The notes under the pieces were generated by a model. That model had not been told where the DNA came from, made no database searches, and worked only from the letters and a program-made list of their open reading frames with translations. Position numbers and translations under genes: made by a program. A stretch of 64,000 nt of DNA, taken from positions 310,001-374,000 of the forward strand of contig JAFKKN010000004.1 in the NCBI GenBank assembly GCA_017305535.1. Direction: 5' to 3'. Source of the DNA: Hyphomicrobiales bacterium (GTDB lineage: Bacteria; Pseudomonadota; Alphaproteobacteria; Rhizobiales; Xanthobacteraceae). Below are positions 8,167 through 15,736 of this stretch, piece after piece. Within the stretch, counting starts at the first letter, position 1. Each line of letters begins with the position of its first letter.

Positions 8167-8204
8167 GTCTGTGCGCGTAAACTTCTCACGCTTTTCGCAC
8201 AGAC
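8167..8204 (+). promoter_or_regulatory. Inverted repeat in the leader of the DapA-family gene
   Basis: Perfect 9-bp arms GTCTGTGCG (8167-8175) and CGCACAGAC (8196-8204) are separated by 20 bases, about 75 bases before the start of the DapA-family gene. The arms could form a leader hairpin or be an operator. There is no T run after it, so it is not a typical intrinsic terminator. The rest of the 7854-8279 gap holds the right arm of repeat A2 and no other feature I can name. Confidence 0.4.
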
Positions 8205-8279
8205 CACCCTCAACCCCGCCGGTTCGGACGGGGCAATGAACATGCGTCTCCCGTTCACGGCTCGAACAGGAGACCTGCA

Positions 8280-9206
8280 ATGACGCTCCCCCTTCAAAGA
8301 CCGCCCGGCCCGAATCTCTCAGGCCTGTGGCTGCCGCTGATCACGCCGTTTCGCGACGGTCACCTCGACGTCACATCGCTGCGCCGGCTGGTGCGTCATT
8401 ACGCGACAACCGCCATCGACGGCCTGATCCTCGGCGCCACCACCGGCGAGGGCCTCGTGCTCGACGAGATCGAGGCCGAGCGGCTCGCCTCGATCTGCGC
8501 CGCCGAACTCAACACCGCGCGGCGGCGCATCCCGGTCTATCTCGGGCTCGCCGGCAACGACACGCGCAAGGTCGCGGCGATGATCGCGCGCACCGAGACA
8601 TGGCCGATCGACGGTTATCTGATTTCCGCGCCGTTCTATACGCGGCCGACGCAGCAGGGATTGTACCTGCACTTCACGGCCCTCGCGGACACCACCGCGC
8701 GACCGATCATGCTCTACAACATTCCCTACCGGACGGCGGTGAACATCGGCAACGACACCCTGCTGCGGCTCGCGGAACGGCCCAACATCGTCGGCCTCAA
8801 GGATTGCTCGGCCGATACGCTGCAATCGGTCGATCTGCTGTGCCGCAGGCCGGCCGGCTTCGCGGTGCTGACCGGCGAGGACGCACTGTTCTACAGCGCA
8901 CTGGCGCAAGGCGCCGATGGCGGCATTCTCGCCTCCGCCCATGTCGAGACTGCCGCCTTCGCGCAGGTCGCGGGGCACATTCGCGCCGGCAACCAGCCCG
9001 CCGCGCTCGCGGCCTGGAGCATGATCGCCGATCTGCCGCGCCTGCTATTCGCCGAGCCTAGCCCCGCGCCGATCAAGCATTGGCTGTGGCGACAGGGCCT
9101 GATCGACAGCCCGGAAGTACGGCTGCCGATGGTACCGGTGAGCGAGGACCTGGCAGGACGGATCGAGCGGCGTATGACGATGGAACTGGCCCTCGCCGGA
9201 GCCTGA
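8280..9206 (+). CDS. DapA-family aldolase/lyase (4-hydroxy-tetrahydrodipicolinate synthase-like)
   Basis: Class I TIM-barrel aldolase of 308 residues. Family residues are present: ILGATTGEGLVLDEIE (the double Thr loop), LYNIPYRTAVN with the catalytic Tyr and the substrate Arg, GLKDCSAD with the Schiff-base Lys, and LTGEDALFYSALAQGADGGI. True DapA proteins have GTTGE at the first loop; here it is GATTGEG, and the N-terminus is long, so it may be a paralogue acting on another 2-oxo acid rather than the lysine-pathway enzyme. The ATG has AGGAGA at ideal spacing. No lysine genes are adjacent. Confidence 0.82.
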   Translation: MTLPLQRPPGPNLSGLWLPLITPFRDGHLDVTSLRRLVRHYATTAIDGLILGATTGEGLVLDEIEAERLASICAAELNTARRRIPVYLGLAGNDTRKVAAMIARTETWPIDGYLISAPFYTRPTQQGLYLHFTALADTTARPIMLYNIPYRTAVNIGNDTLLRLAERPNIVGLKDCSADTLQSVDLLCRRPAGFAVLTGEDALFYSALAQGADGGILASAHVETAAFAQVAGHIRAGNQPAALAAWSMIADLPRLLFAEPSPAPIKHWLWRQGLIDSPEVRLPMVPVSEDLAGRIERRMTMELALAGA

Positions 9207-9361
9207 GCCGCCGCGCATTCACCCTTCCCCGGAAAGATATCGGCAGCGGTCTTGACGATGGACCGCGCCGCCCCCTTATGGTCCGGCGGAACCGGCACGC
9301 CTGCCCGGTTCCGGCCCGATTTGACCGCTATAGGGGCTCTGTCATTCTGGCGAACGAGCGC

Positions 9362-10927
9362 ATGTCGAAGCTGAAACATCTGCGACGCCTGTTCCGCGAC
9401 CGAAGCATGCTCAGCGTGCTCGCGGTGGTGGGGGTGATGCTGTTCGCCATCGCGGCACCCGCCTCGGCACAATTTTTTCCGTTCTTCGGCGGCGGCCCGC
9501 AGCAGCCGCAACGCCACCAGCCGCGCGGCGGTGGCGGTGGTTTCTTCAGCAACCCGTTCTTCTCGCCGTTCGAACAGCGCCCGCCGCAGCAACAGCAGCG
9601 CCCAGCGGAACGGCAGGACTTTTCGCGCGCGCCGCCGCCGGAAAAACGCGAGGTTCAGGCCGAACGCAACGTGCTGGTGCTGGGCGACGCCATGGCCGAC
9701 TGGCTCGGTTACGGCCTCGAGGATGCGCTGAGCGAAACGCCGGAACTCGGCGTGATCCGCAAGTTCAAGACGGTATCCGGCCTGATCCGCTATCAGCCCA
9801 AGGGCGAGCCATCCGACTGGGCGGCCGCGGCGAAGGAAATTCTCGCGACCGAAAAGCCCGAAGTGATCGTGATGATGCTCGGCCTGCACGACCGGATGCC
9901 GATCCGCGAGACCACCGCCGACAAGAAAGCCGACGCCAAGCCGGATTCCAAATCCGACGGTAAACCGACAGAGGCCAAGCCGGGCGACCCGACCGCCGCC
10001 GACGATTCCACCGATCCGGATTTGCAGATCGCCGCCCCCGAGAAAGGCGCGCGCGGCGCCCATGGTGTCCATCAGTTCCGCGACGAGCGCTGGGGCGAGC
10101 TCTACAGCAAGAAGATTGACGAGACGATCGCGGTGCTGAAGAGCAAGGGCGTGCCGGTGCTGTGGGTCGGCCTGCCCTCGATCCGCGGCACCAAATCGAC
10201 TTCGGACGCGCTCTACCTCAATACGCTGTACCGCGACGCCGCCGGCCGCGCCGGCATCACCTATGTCGACCTGTGGGATGGCTTCGTCGACGAGTCCGGC
10301 CGCTATCTGGCGCAAGGCCCGGACTTCGAAGGCCAGATCCGCCGACTGCGCTCGAACGATGGCGTCTATTTCACCAAGGCCGGCGCGCGCAAACTCGCGC
10401 ATTACGTCGAACGCGAGATCAGCCGCGTACTGGCGGGCCGCCCCACCACCATCGAAATCCCCACCGAACCCGGCACTCCTGAAGCAGAAACCAAGCCGGG
10501 CGGCCCGGCACCGCGCCCGATCGCCGGGCCGGTGATCCCGCTGGTGGCCTCGTCAGTCGGTACCGACGAACTGCTCGGCGCGGCTAACGTGCGTCCGGTA
10601 TCGGTCGATCCGTTGGCAGCGAAGGCGCTGGTGAAGGGCGACGCGCTGACGCCGCCACCCGGCCGCGCCGACGACGCGGCATGGCCGCGCCGCGAGGTCG
10701 AGCGCGAGCGCGCCGGTGATCCGGTGGTCGCGGCGGTGACGCCTGCAAATGGCACACCCGCCAATACGGCGCGGCCCGGCGAGAAACCGAAGCGGCAGCA
10801 CATCATCGTCCGCACCAACGATCCGCGTTTCGGCGATGCCTCGCCTCAGCCGCGCCGCTCCGCGCCGCCACGCCCGCTGCCGCCACCGCCCGGCCCCGCC
10901 GACTGGTTGTCGCGGCTGTTCCAGTAG
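9362..10927 (+). CDS. DUF459/SGNH-hydrolase-like secreted protein with altered catalytic blocks
   Basis: A 521-residue exported protein. Residues 1-37 form a signal peptide (core AVVGVMLFAIAAPASA), residues 40-95 are a Pro/Gln/Gly-rich linker, an SGNH-like domain spans about 103-360, and the C-terminal 160 residues are Pro/Ala-rich. Block I reads VLVLGDAMADWL, with Ala110 where the GDS serine is expected, and block V reads DGVYFTKAGARKLAHY, with Tyr336 where DxxH has His. It may therefore bind rather than hydrolyse. The start is the ATG just before MSKLKHLRRL; the frame extends 94 codons upstream through a sequence that overlaps the DapA-family gene and looks non-coding. Confidence 0.7.
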   Translation: MSKLKHLRRLFRDRSMLSVLAVVGVMLFAIAAPASAQFFPFFGGGPQQPQRHQPRGGGGGFFSNPFFSPFEQRPPQQQQRPAERQDFSRAPPPEKREVQAERNVLVLGDAMADWLGYGLEDALSETPELGVIRKFKTVSGLIRYQPKGEPSDWAAAAKEILATEKPEVIVMMLGLHDRMPIRETTADKKADAKPDSKSDGKPTEAKPGDPTAADDSTDPDLQIAAPEKGARGAHGVHQFRDERWGELYSKKIDETIAVLKSKGVPVLWVGLPSIRGTKSTSDALYLNTLYRDAAGRAGITYVDLWDGFVDESGRYLAQGPDFEGQIRRLRSNDGVYFTKAGARKLAHYVEREISRVLAGRPTTIEIPTEPGTPEAETKPGGPAPRPIAGPVIPLVASSVGTDELLGAANVRPVSVDPLAAKALVKGDALTPPPGRADDAAWPRREVERERAGDPVVAAVTPANGTPANTARPGEKPKRQHIIVRTNDPRFGDASPQPRRSAPPRPLPPPPGPADWLSRLFQ

Positions 10928-10957
10928 GCATTAGGCACGCGCATCAACACACACTGA

Positions 10958-11081
10958 GTCGTCCCCGCGCAGGCAGGGACCCAGACTCCGCAGCGGCCGT
11001 GATGCGAAAAGTGTCCGTTGCCCGCACCTGCGACAATCACCAACGCCAGGGGGTATGGGTCCCCGCCTGCGCGGGGACGAC
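10958..11081. repeat. Family A paired palindromic repeat, copy A3
   Basis: Inverted arms at 10958-10983 and 11056-11081, with the same orientation of spacer pieces as A1 (CCGCAGCGGCCGTGATG left, CGCCAGGGGGTATGGG right). The left arm has a one-base change (GGCAGGGAC). It lies between the convergent DUF459 and mgtE genes, where its hairpins could end transcription from both sides. Confidence 0.85.
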
Positions 11082-11099
11082 GATTGTCGTGTGGTTCGG

Positions 11100-12470
11100 C
11101 TACAGCAACGTCCCGCTCAAAATCAGCAGCGCCACGCTGAAGTAGATCATCAGTCCGGTGACATCGACCAAGGTTGCGACGAACGGTGCCGAGGCACTGG
11201 CGGGGTCGAAGCCGATGCGTTGTAAAATAAACGGCAGCATCGAGCCGGCCACCGAGCCGAACGTCACCACGCCTATCAGCGCGGCCGCCACCGTCAGCGC
11301 GACCAGCATCCAGTGCTCGCCGTAATCGTAGATGCCGAGCTTCTGCCAGGCCACGACGCGGAGGATGCCGATGACGCCGAGCATCGCGCCGAGGATCAAG
11401 CCGGTCGGCAATTCACGCAGCGCCACGCGCCACCAGTCGCCGAGCTTCACTTCACGCAGCGCCAGCGCGCGGATCAACAGCGAGGTCGCTTGCGAGCCGG
11501 AGTTGCCGCCCGAACTCATGATCAGCGGAATGAACAGGGTCAGCACGATGGCCTTCTCGAGTTCACCTTCGAAGTGCTGCATGGCGCTCGCGGTCAGCAT
11601 CTCGCCGAGGAACAGCACGCAGAGCCAGCCGCCGCGCTTGCGGATCATGCCCGGCAGCCCGACTTGCAGATAGGGTTCGTCGGTGGCTTCCATGCCGCCG
11701 AACTTCTGCACGTCCTCGGTGTTTTCCGCGATGATGGTGTCGATGATGTCGTCCACCGTGACGATGCCGAGCACATGCCCGGCCTTGTCGATCACCGGTA
11801 CCGCCAGCAAGTCGTGCTTGGAGATCAGCCGCGCCACATCCTCGCGATCGATCAATGGCGAGGTGGTAATCGGCTCGCGCACCGCGAGCGCCATGATGTT
11901 GTCGGTCGGCTCGCCCGCGATCAGGCGGCGCAGCGACACCGCGCCGACCAGACGGCGGGTGTAGGCGTCCAGCACATAGATGGCGTAGACGGTTTCACGG
12001 GTGCGTTCGACCTGGCGGATATGCTGCAAGGTGCGCTCCACCGTCCAGGTCGCGGGCACGCTGACGAACTCCGTCGTCATGATGGCGCCGGCGGTGTTCT
12101 CCGGATAGGCGAGCAGCCCTTCGATGGTCGCGCGCGAGGCCGCGTCGAGCGCCTGCATCAGTTCGCCGCGCGCGGGCTCGTCGAGTTGCTGCACGAGGTC
12201 GGCGGCCATGTCCGCCGACATGCCCGCGAGCAGAAGGGTCGCGGTCTGGCGCGGCAGGGCGGCGAGGATCTCGGCGCCGAAATTCAATTCCGGCTTGTCG
12301 AGGATTTGCACCGACATCTCGACCGGCAACAGCACCAGCACGGCGGCCGCATCATCGGAATCGAGTTGATTGAGGATGTCGACGTTGTCGGCGATGTGCC
12401 CGTCGCTCAGTCGCGAGGCCAAGGCCAGCGTATCGACGGCGCCATCCGCCGTTTCAATGATTTCCGTCAT
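11100..12470 (-). CDS. mgtE: Magnesium transporter MgtE
   Basis: Mg2+ channel of the inner membrane, 456 residues, the normal family length. The N-terminal superhelical MgtE_N domain covers about 30-130 with TATLLLAGMSADMAADLVQQ. Two CBS domains at about 135-255 contain YPENTAGAIMTTEFVSV and VDDIIDTIIAENTEDVQKFGG. The C-terminal transmembrane domain carries the pore signature FIPLIMSSGGNSGSQA and the following FVATLVDVTGLMIYF, with the conserved Asp. Cytoplasmic Mg2+ normally locks the channel through the N and CBS domains. The leader before the gene can form two exclusive hairpins (separate entry). Confidence 0.95.
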   Translation of the reverse strand: MTEIIETADGAVDTLALASRLSDGHIADNVDILNQLDSDDAAAVLVLLPVEMSVQILDKPELNFGAEILAALPRQTATLLLAGMSADMAADLVQQLDEPARGELMQALDAASRATIEGLLAYPENTAGAIMTTEFVSVPATWTVERTLQHIRQVERTRETVYAIYVLDAYTRRLVGAVSLRRLIAGEPTDNIMALAVREPITTSPLIDREDVARLISKHDLLAVPVIDKAGHVLGIVTVDDIIDTIIAENTEDVQKFGGMEATDEPYLQVGLPGMIRKRGGWLCVLFLGEMLTASAMQHFEGELEKAIVLTLFIPLIMSSGGNSGSQATSLLIRALALREVKLGDWWRVALRELPTGLILGAMLGVIGILRVVAWQKLGIYDYGEHWMLVALTVAAALIGVVTFGSVAGSMLPFILQRIGFDPASASAPFVATLVDVTGLMIYFSVALLILSGTLL

Positions 12471-12525
12471 AGCTCACCTTCGGGGACCGCCAACAACGGC
12501 AGCGCGGTGAGCTAGCTCACAAGCG
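12468..12525 (-). promoter_or_regulatory. mgtE leader with two mutually exclusive hairpins, candidate translational switch
   Basis: On the transcript, the segment TAGCTCACC (12506-12514 read on minus) is perfectly complementary to GGTGAGCTA (12470-12478), which contains the Shine-Dalgarno AGGTGA and the A of the start codon. This 9-bp stem, with a 27-nt loop, would block translation. The bases CTCAC of the same segment also pair with the preceding GTGAG to form a 5-bp hairpin with a CTAG loop (palindrome at 12507-12520), which would free the ribosome site. The two folds cannot coexist. The 14-bp palindrome could instead be a protein operator. Whether Mg2+ selects the fold is inference. Confidence 0.45.
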
Positions 12526-12713
12526 CTCAGACCGCAGGGGCCGTCATCGGCAAAGTACCTGGCAAATTGCCGGGACTGTCGCTTGGCATAATGTCGTGGT
12601 TTCCAGTGATGAGACGCCGGCCGCGACCGGCACGCCTCGCGCCGCTGACATGGTCCCTCACGGCGGCGGCGTCAAGAAAAAAGCGCGCGATGGACACTGA
12701 CGATAAAGGCCCG
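12526..12713. other. Upstream part of mgtE/YebC intergenic region
   Basis: Together with repeat A4, this forms the 405-base gap between YebC and mgtE, both on the minus strand. It should contain the mgtE promoter. I see short GC inverted repeats (GCCGGCCGCGACCGGC near 12617) but no ORF with an RBS. Confidence 0.4.
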
Positions 12714-12836
12714 GTCGTCCCCGCGTAGGCGGGGACCCAGACTCCGCAGCAGCCGTGATGATAGAAAGCGCTTGTTGCACCTATCTGCAAACAATCAAAG
12801 CCAGGGGTAATGGGTCCCCGCCTGCGCGGGGACGAC
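12714..12836. repeat. Family A paired palindromic repeat, copy A4
   Basis: Inverted arms at 12714-12739 and 12811-12836, with the spacer in the A1 orientation (ACTCCGCAGCAGCCGTGATG left, AGCCAGGGGTAATGGG right). The left arm reads CCGCGTAGGCGGGG, one base off the core. It lies just downstream of YebC on the minus strand. Confidence 0.85.
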
Positions 12837-12875
12837 TGCGACTCTAATTGTTTCTCGATCAGATCAGCGCGTGCG

Positions 12876-13622
12876 TTATCCGCCCAGCTTCGCCATCAGC
12901 GCGTCCGACACCTCGAAGTTGGCGTAGACGTTCTGCACGTCGTCGTGCTCGTTGAGTTGATCGATCAGCTTCAACAGCTTCTCGCCGGTCTCGTCGTCGA
13001 CCGCCACCGTATTCTGCGGCTTCCAGACCAGCGCCACCTTGCGCGCCTCGCCGAACTTGCCTTCCAGTGCCTTGGCGACATCACGGAAGGTTTCCTGCGA
13101 GGCGTAGACCTCATGGCCGCCCTCGCCCGAGACGACGTCGTCGGCGCCCGCGTCGATGGCGGCTTCCAGCATGTCGTCGGCGGAGGCCTTGGCTGCGTCG
13201 TATTCGATCACGCCAAGCCGGTCGAACATGAACGAAACCGAGCCGGTTTCACCGAGGTTGCCACCGGACTTGGTGAAGTAGGAGCGGATGTCGGAGGCGG
13301 CGCGGTTACGGTTGTCGGTCAGGACTTCCATGATGACAGCGACGCCGCCGGGGCCGTAACCCTCGTAGCGCAGCTCGTCATAGTTCTCGGCGTCGTTGCC
13401 GCTGGCTTTCTTGATGGCGCGCTCGATGTTGTCCTTCGGCATGTTCTCGGCGCGCGCCGCGATCACCGCCGCGCGCAGCCGCGGGTTCATCGCCGGGTCG
13501 GGGGTGCCGAGCTTGGCGGCCACGGTGATTTCCCGCGCCAGTTTGCTGAACAGCTTCGACTTCTGGGCGTCCTGACGCCCCTTGCGATGCATGATGTTCT
13601 TGAACTGGGAATGCCCGGCCAT
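12876..13622 (-). CDS. YebC/TACO1 family protein (translation/transcription factor)
   Basis: A 248-residue cytoplasmic protein of the near-universal YebC/TACO1 family. It begins [20 protein letters not shown], the family signature, and has [52 protein letters not shown] and GSVSFMF in the expected order and spacing. Family members were described as transcriptional regulators, and more recently some have been linked to relief of ribosome stalling at proline runs. The start is the ATG of MAGHSQF with GAGGAG upstream. In many bacteria yebC precedes ruvC; ruvC is not seen here, so the gene is alone in this window. Confidence 0.93.
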   Translation of the reverse strand: MAGHSQFKNIMHRKGRQDAQKSKLFSKLAREITVAAKLGTPDPAMNPRLRAAVIAARAENMPKDNIERAIKKASGNDAENYDELRYEGYGPGGVAVIMEVLTDNRNRAASDIRSYFTKSGGNLGETGSVSFMFDRLGVIEYDAAKASADDMLEAAIDAGADDVVSGEGGHEVYASQETFRDVAKALEGKFGEARKVALVWKPQNTVAVDDETGEKLLKLIDQLNEHDDVQNVYANFEVSDALMAKLGG

Positions 13623-13747
13623 GCAGAAAAAGCTCCTCGATCTCGAACCTGCCAAAAACCTGTCAAGGCGCGGCTTATAAGCCCGGCTCCGGCAAATTCA
13701 AAGCGGCAGTCGCGATCCTTGTGCGCGAGGTGCTGCACTCGGCTTGG

Positions 13748-13762
13748 TTAACCACCGGTTTA
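13748..13762 (+). promoter_or_regulatory. CtrA-box-like site before the MCP-like gene
   Basis: The sequence TTAA, seven bases, TTTA matches the alphaproteobacterial CtrA consensus TTAA-N7-TTAA with one mismatch. It lies 52 bases before the start codon of the MCP-like receptor, a gene class often controlled by CtrA. GGTTAACC at the same place is also a palindrome. A single near-match is weak evidence. Confidence 0.3.
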
Positions 13763-13813
13763 CGGAGCGGTGCGATATTCCGCCGAACGGTTACGGATCG
13801 GGACATCTCCATC

Positions 13814-15565
13814 ATGGCTCTGGCGCTCTTCCGCAAACGAACCGCCGCGACGGTCGAGGCCGACATTCCCGAACCCGCCATCAGCGCTCCGTCTGCCCCG
13901 GCCGCCGAGGTGGTCCGCGATCCGGCCAAGGACATCCTGGGCCTGCTGGAACTGGAACTCGGGGCGATGATCCGCCAGCTCGAACACGCTGCCGCCTCGG
14001 TCGCCGGCGGCGCCGACGGCACCGCCGCGACGCTCCAGACTATCCGCCAGCGCACCGACGCGCTGACCGGACGCGCAAGCACCGCAACCCAGACCGCCGC
14101 CGCCTTCACCGAAGCCGCGGACCGCTTCACCAGTTCGGCGGACGGCATCAACCACCAGGTCCGCGAGGCCAGCCGGCTGGCCGATCAGGCCAGCACGGCG
14201 GCCGCCGACGCGGGCGCCAATGTCGACCGGCTGCGCGAATCCTCCGCCGCCATCGATACCGTCGTCAACCTGATCGCCACCATCGCCAAGCAGACCACGC
14301 TGCTCGCGCTCAATTCCACCATCGAGGCCGCACGCGCGGGCGAAGCCGGGCGCGGCTTTGCGGTCGTCGCCTCCGAGGTGAAGACGCTGGCGGTGCAGAC
14401 CCAGCTTGCGACGGAGGAGATCAAGAAGAAGATCGACGCCCTGCAACAGGACGCCGCCAGCTCGATCGACGCCGTGCATCGTATCTCCACCGCCATCGAC
14501 GCCATCCGTCCGGTGTTCGGCCACGTCAACGAGGCCGTCGTCGAACAGGGCGTGACGACCGGCGAGGTGGTCAGCAACGCCTCCACCGCATCGAGCTTCA
14601 TCGCGTCGGTCGGCGACAGCGCCGCCGACATCGATGGCGCGACGCGCCAGGCCGAAGCGCATGGCTCGACCGTCGCGCAGGCCGGCGAAGCGATGATGCA
14701 GCTCACCGAGAAACTGAAGGCGCGTTGCGCCGTGCTGCTGCGACGTGAGGACCACACCGACTGGCGAATGCGCGAGCGGCTGCCGTGCCATCTCGATATC
14801 GAGATCACCGGCGCGCGTCCGATCAAGGCCGCCGTCTACGAACTTGCGCTGGAAGGCCTGCTGATCGGCGGCAGCAGTGCGCAAAGCCTGCCGCTCAACG
14901 CGCAGCTTGCGGCCACTCTCGACGGCATCGGCGCCTGCCAGATCCGCTGCATCGAGCGGACGCAGGCTGGAATGAAGGCAGTGTTTGTTGCGCCCGACGC
15001 GGCGCTGAGCAACGCCATCGAAGACAGGCTGTGGGCGATCCACGACGAGAACACCGAATTCGTCACTCGCGCGATGCAGGCGGGCGAGACGCTGTCAAAG
15101 ATGTTTGACGATGCGACATCCGACGGCGCGGTCACGCTCGACGATCTGTTCGACGAGAACTACGTCGCGATCCCCAACACCGATCCGGTGCAGCATCGCA
15201 CCCGTTTCCTCGACTGGACCGAACGCACTCTGCCGGCATTTCAGGAGGCGTTCCTCGCCAAGGACAAGCGCATGGCGTTCAGCATCGCGGTGGACCGCAA
15301 CGGCTACCTGCCGGTGCACAACAAGGTCTACTCGCAGCCGCAGCGGCCGGGCGACGTCGCCTGGAATACCGCCAACAGCCGCAACCGCCGCATCTTCAAC
15401 GATCCCGCTGGATTGGCGGCGGGCCGCAACACCCGCGCCTATCTGATCCAGAGCTACGCCCGCGACATGGGCAACGGCGTCACCGTGATGATGTGCGAGA
15501 TCGACGTGCCGATCTGGGTGCAAGGTCGCCACTGGGGCGGTTTCCGCACGGCGTACAAGCTGTAG
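13814..15565 (+). CDS. Soluble methyl-accepting chemotaxis protein-like receptor with PilZ-like and C-terminal sensory domain
   Basis: A 583-residue protein without membrane helices. An MCP signalling hairpin covers about residues 85-300, with the CheA/CheW-contact tip near 155-195 (IAKQTTLLALNSTIEAARAG, then FAVVASEVKTLA). Residues about 312-392 look like a PilZ domain: RMRERLPCHL resembles the RxxxR arginine motif, but the D/NxSxxG motif is replaced by ELALEG. The C-terminal 150 residues (VDRNGYLPVHNKVYSQP, FNDPAGLAAGRNTRAYLIQS) resemble a Cache-like sensor found in other rhizobial MCPs. Signal output is thus N-terminal and sensing C-terminal, the reverse of classical MCPs. The start is the ATG of MALALFRKR. 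No chemotaxis genes are adjacent. Confidence 0.8.
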   Translation: MALALFRKRTAATVEADIPEPAISAPSAPAAEVVRDPAKDILGLLELELGAMIRQLEHAAASVAGGADGTAATLQTIRQRTDALTGRASTATQTAAAFTEAADRFTSSADGINHQVREASRLADQASTAAADAGANVDRLRESSAAIDTVVNLIATIAKQTTLLALNSTIEAARAGEAGRGFAVVASEVKTLAVQTQLATEEIKKKIDALQQDAASSIDAVHRISTAIDAIRPVFGHVNEAVVEQGVTTGEVVSNASTASSFIASVGDSAADIDGATRQAEAHGSTVAQAGEAMMQLTEKLKARCAVLLRREDHTDWRMRERLPCHLDIEITGARPIKAAVYELALEGLLIGGSSAQSLPLNAQLAATLDGIGACQIRCIERTQAGMKAVFVAPDAALSNAIEDRLWAIHDENTEFVTRAMQAGETLSKMFDDATSDGAVTLDDLFDENYVAIPNTDPVQHRTRFLDWTERTLPAFQEAFLAKDKRMAFSIAVDRNGYLPVHNKVYSQPQRPGDVAWNTANSRNRRIFNDPAGLAAGRNTRAYLIQSYARDMGNGVTVMMCEIDVPIWVQGRHWGGFRTAYKL

Positions 15566-15602
15566 GCAGCAGCGATCTGCAAGTAGCTCAACACGAACAG
15601 CA

Positions 15603-15701
15603 GTCGTCACCCTGAGGCGCCATTGCAAAGCAATAGCCTCGGAGAGTGATCACATCCTTCGAAGCTCGCGGCAAGTGTCGCTCGGACCTCAGGATAACGA
15701 C
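15603..15701. repeat. Family C inverted repeat between convergent genes
   Basis: The ends GTCGTCACCCTGAGG and CCTCAGGATAACGAC are imperfect inverted repeats around a spacer with its own short stem (GCCATTGCAAAGCAATAGC). It resembles the 'CACCCTGAGG' intergenic palindromes common in rhizobial relatives. It is the only copy seen in this window and fills most of the 170-base gap between the MCP-like and glycosidase genes. Confidence 0.55.
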
Positions 15702-15736
15702 AGGCTTGCCTCGCGTTCGCGCTTGTTACACGACCT

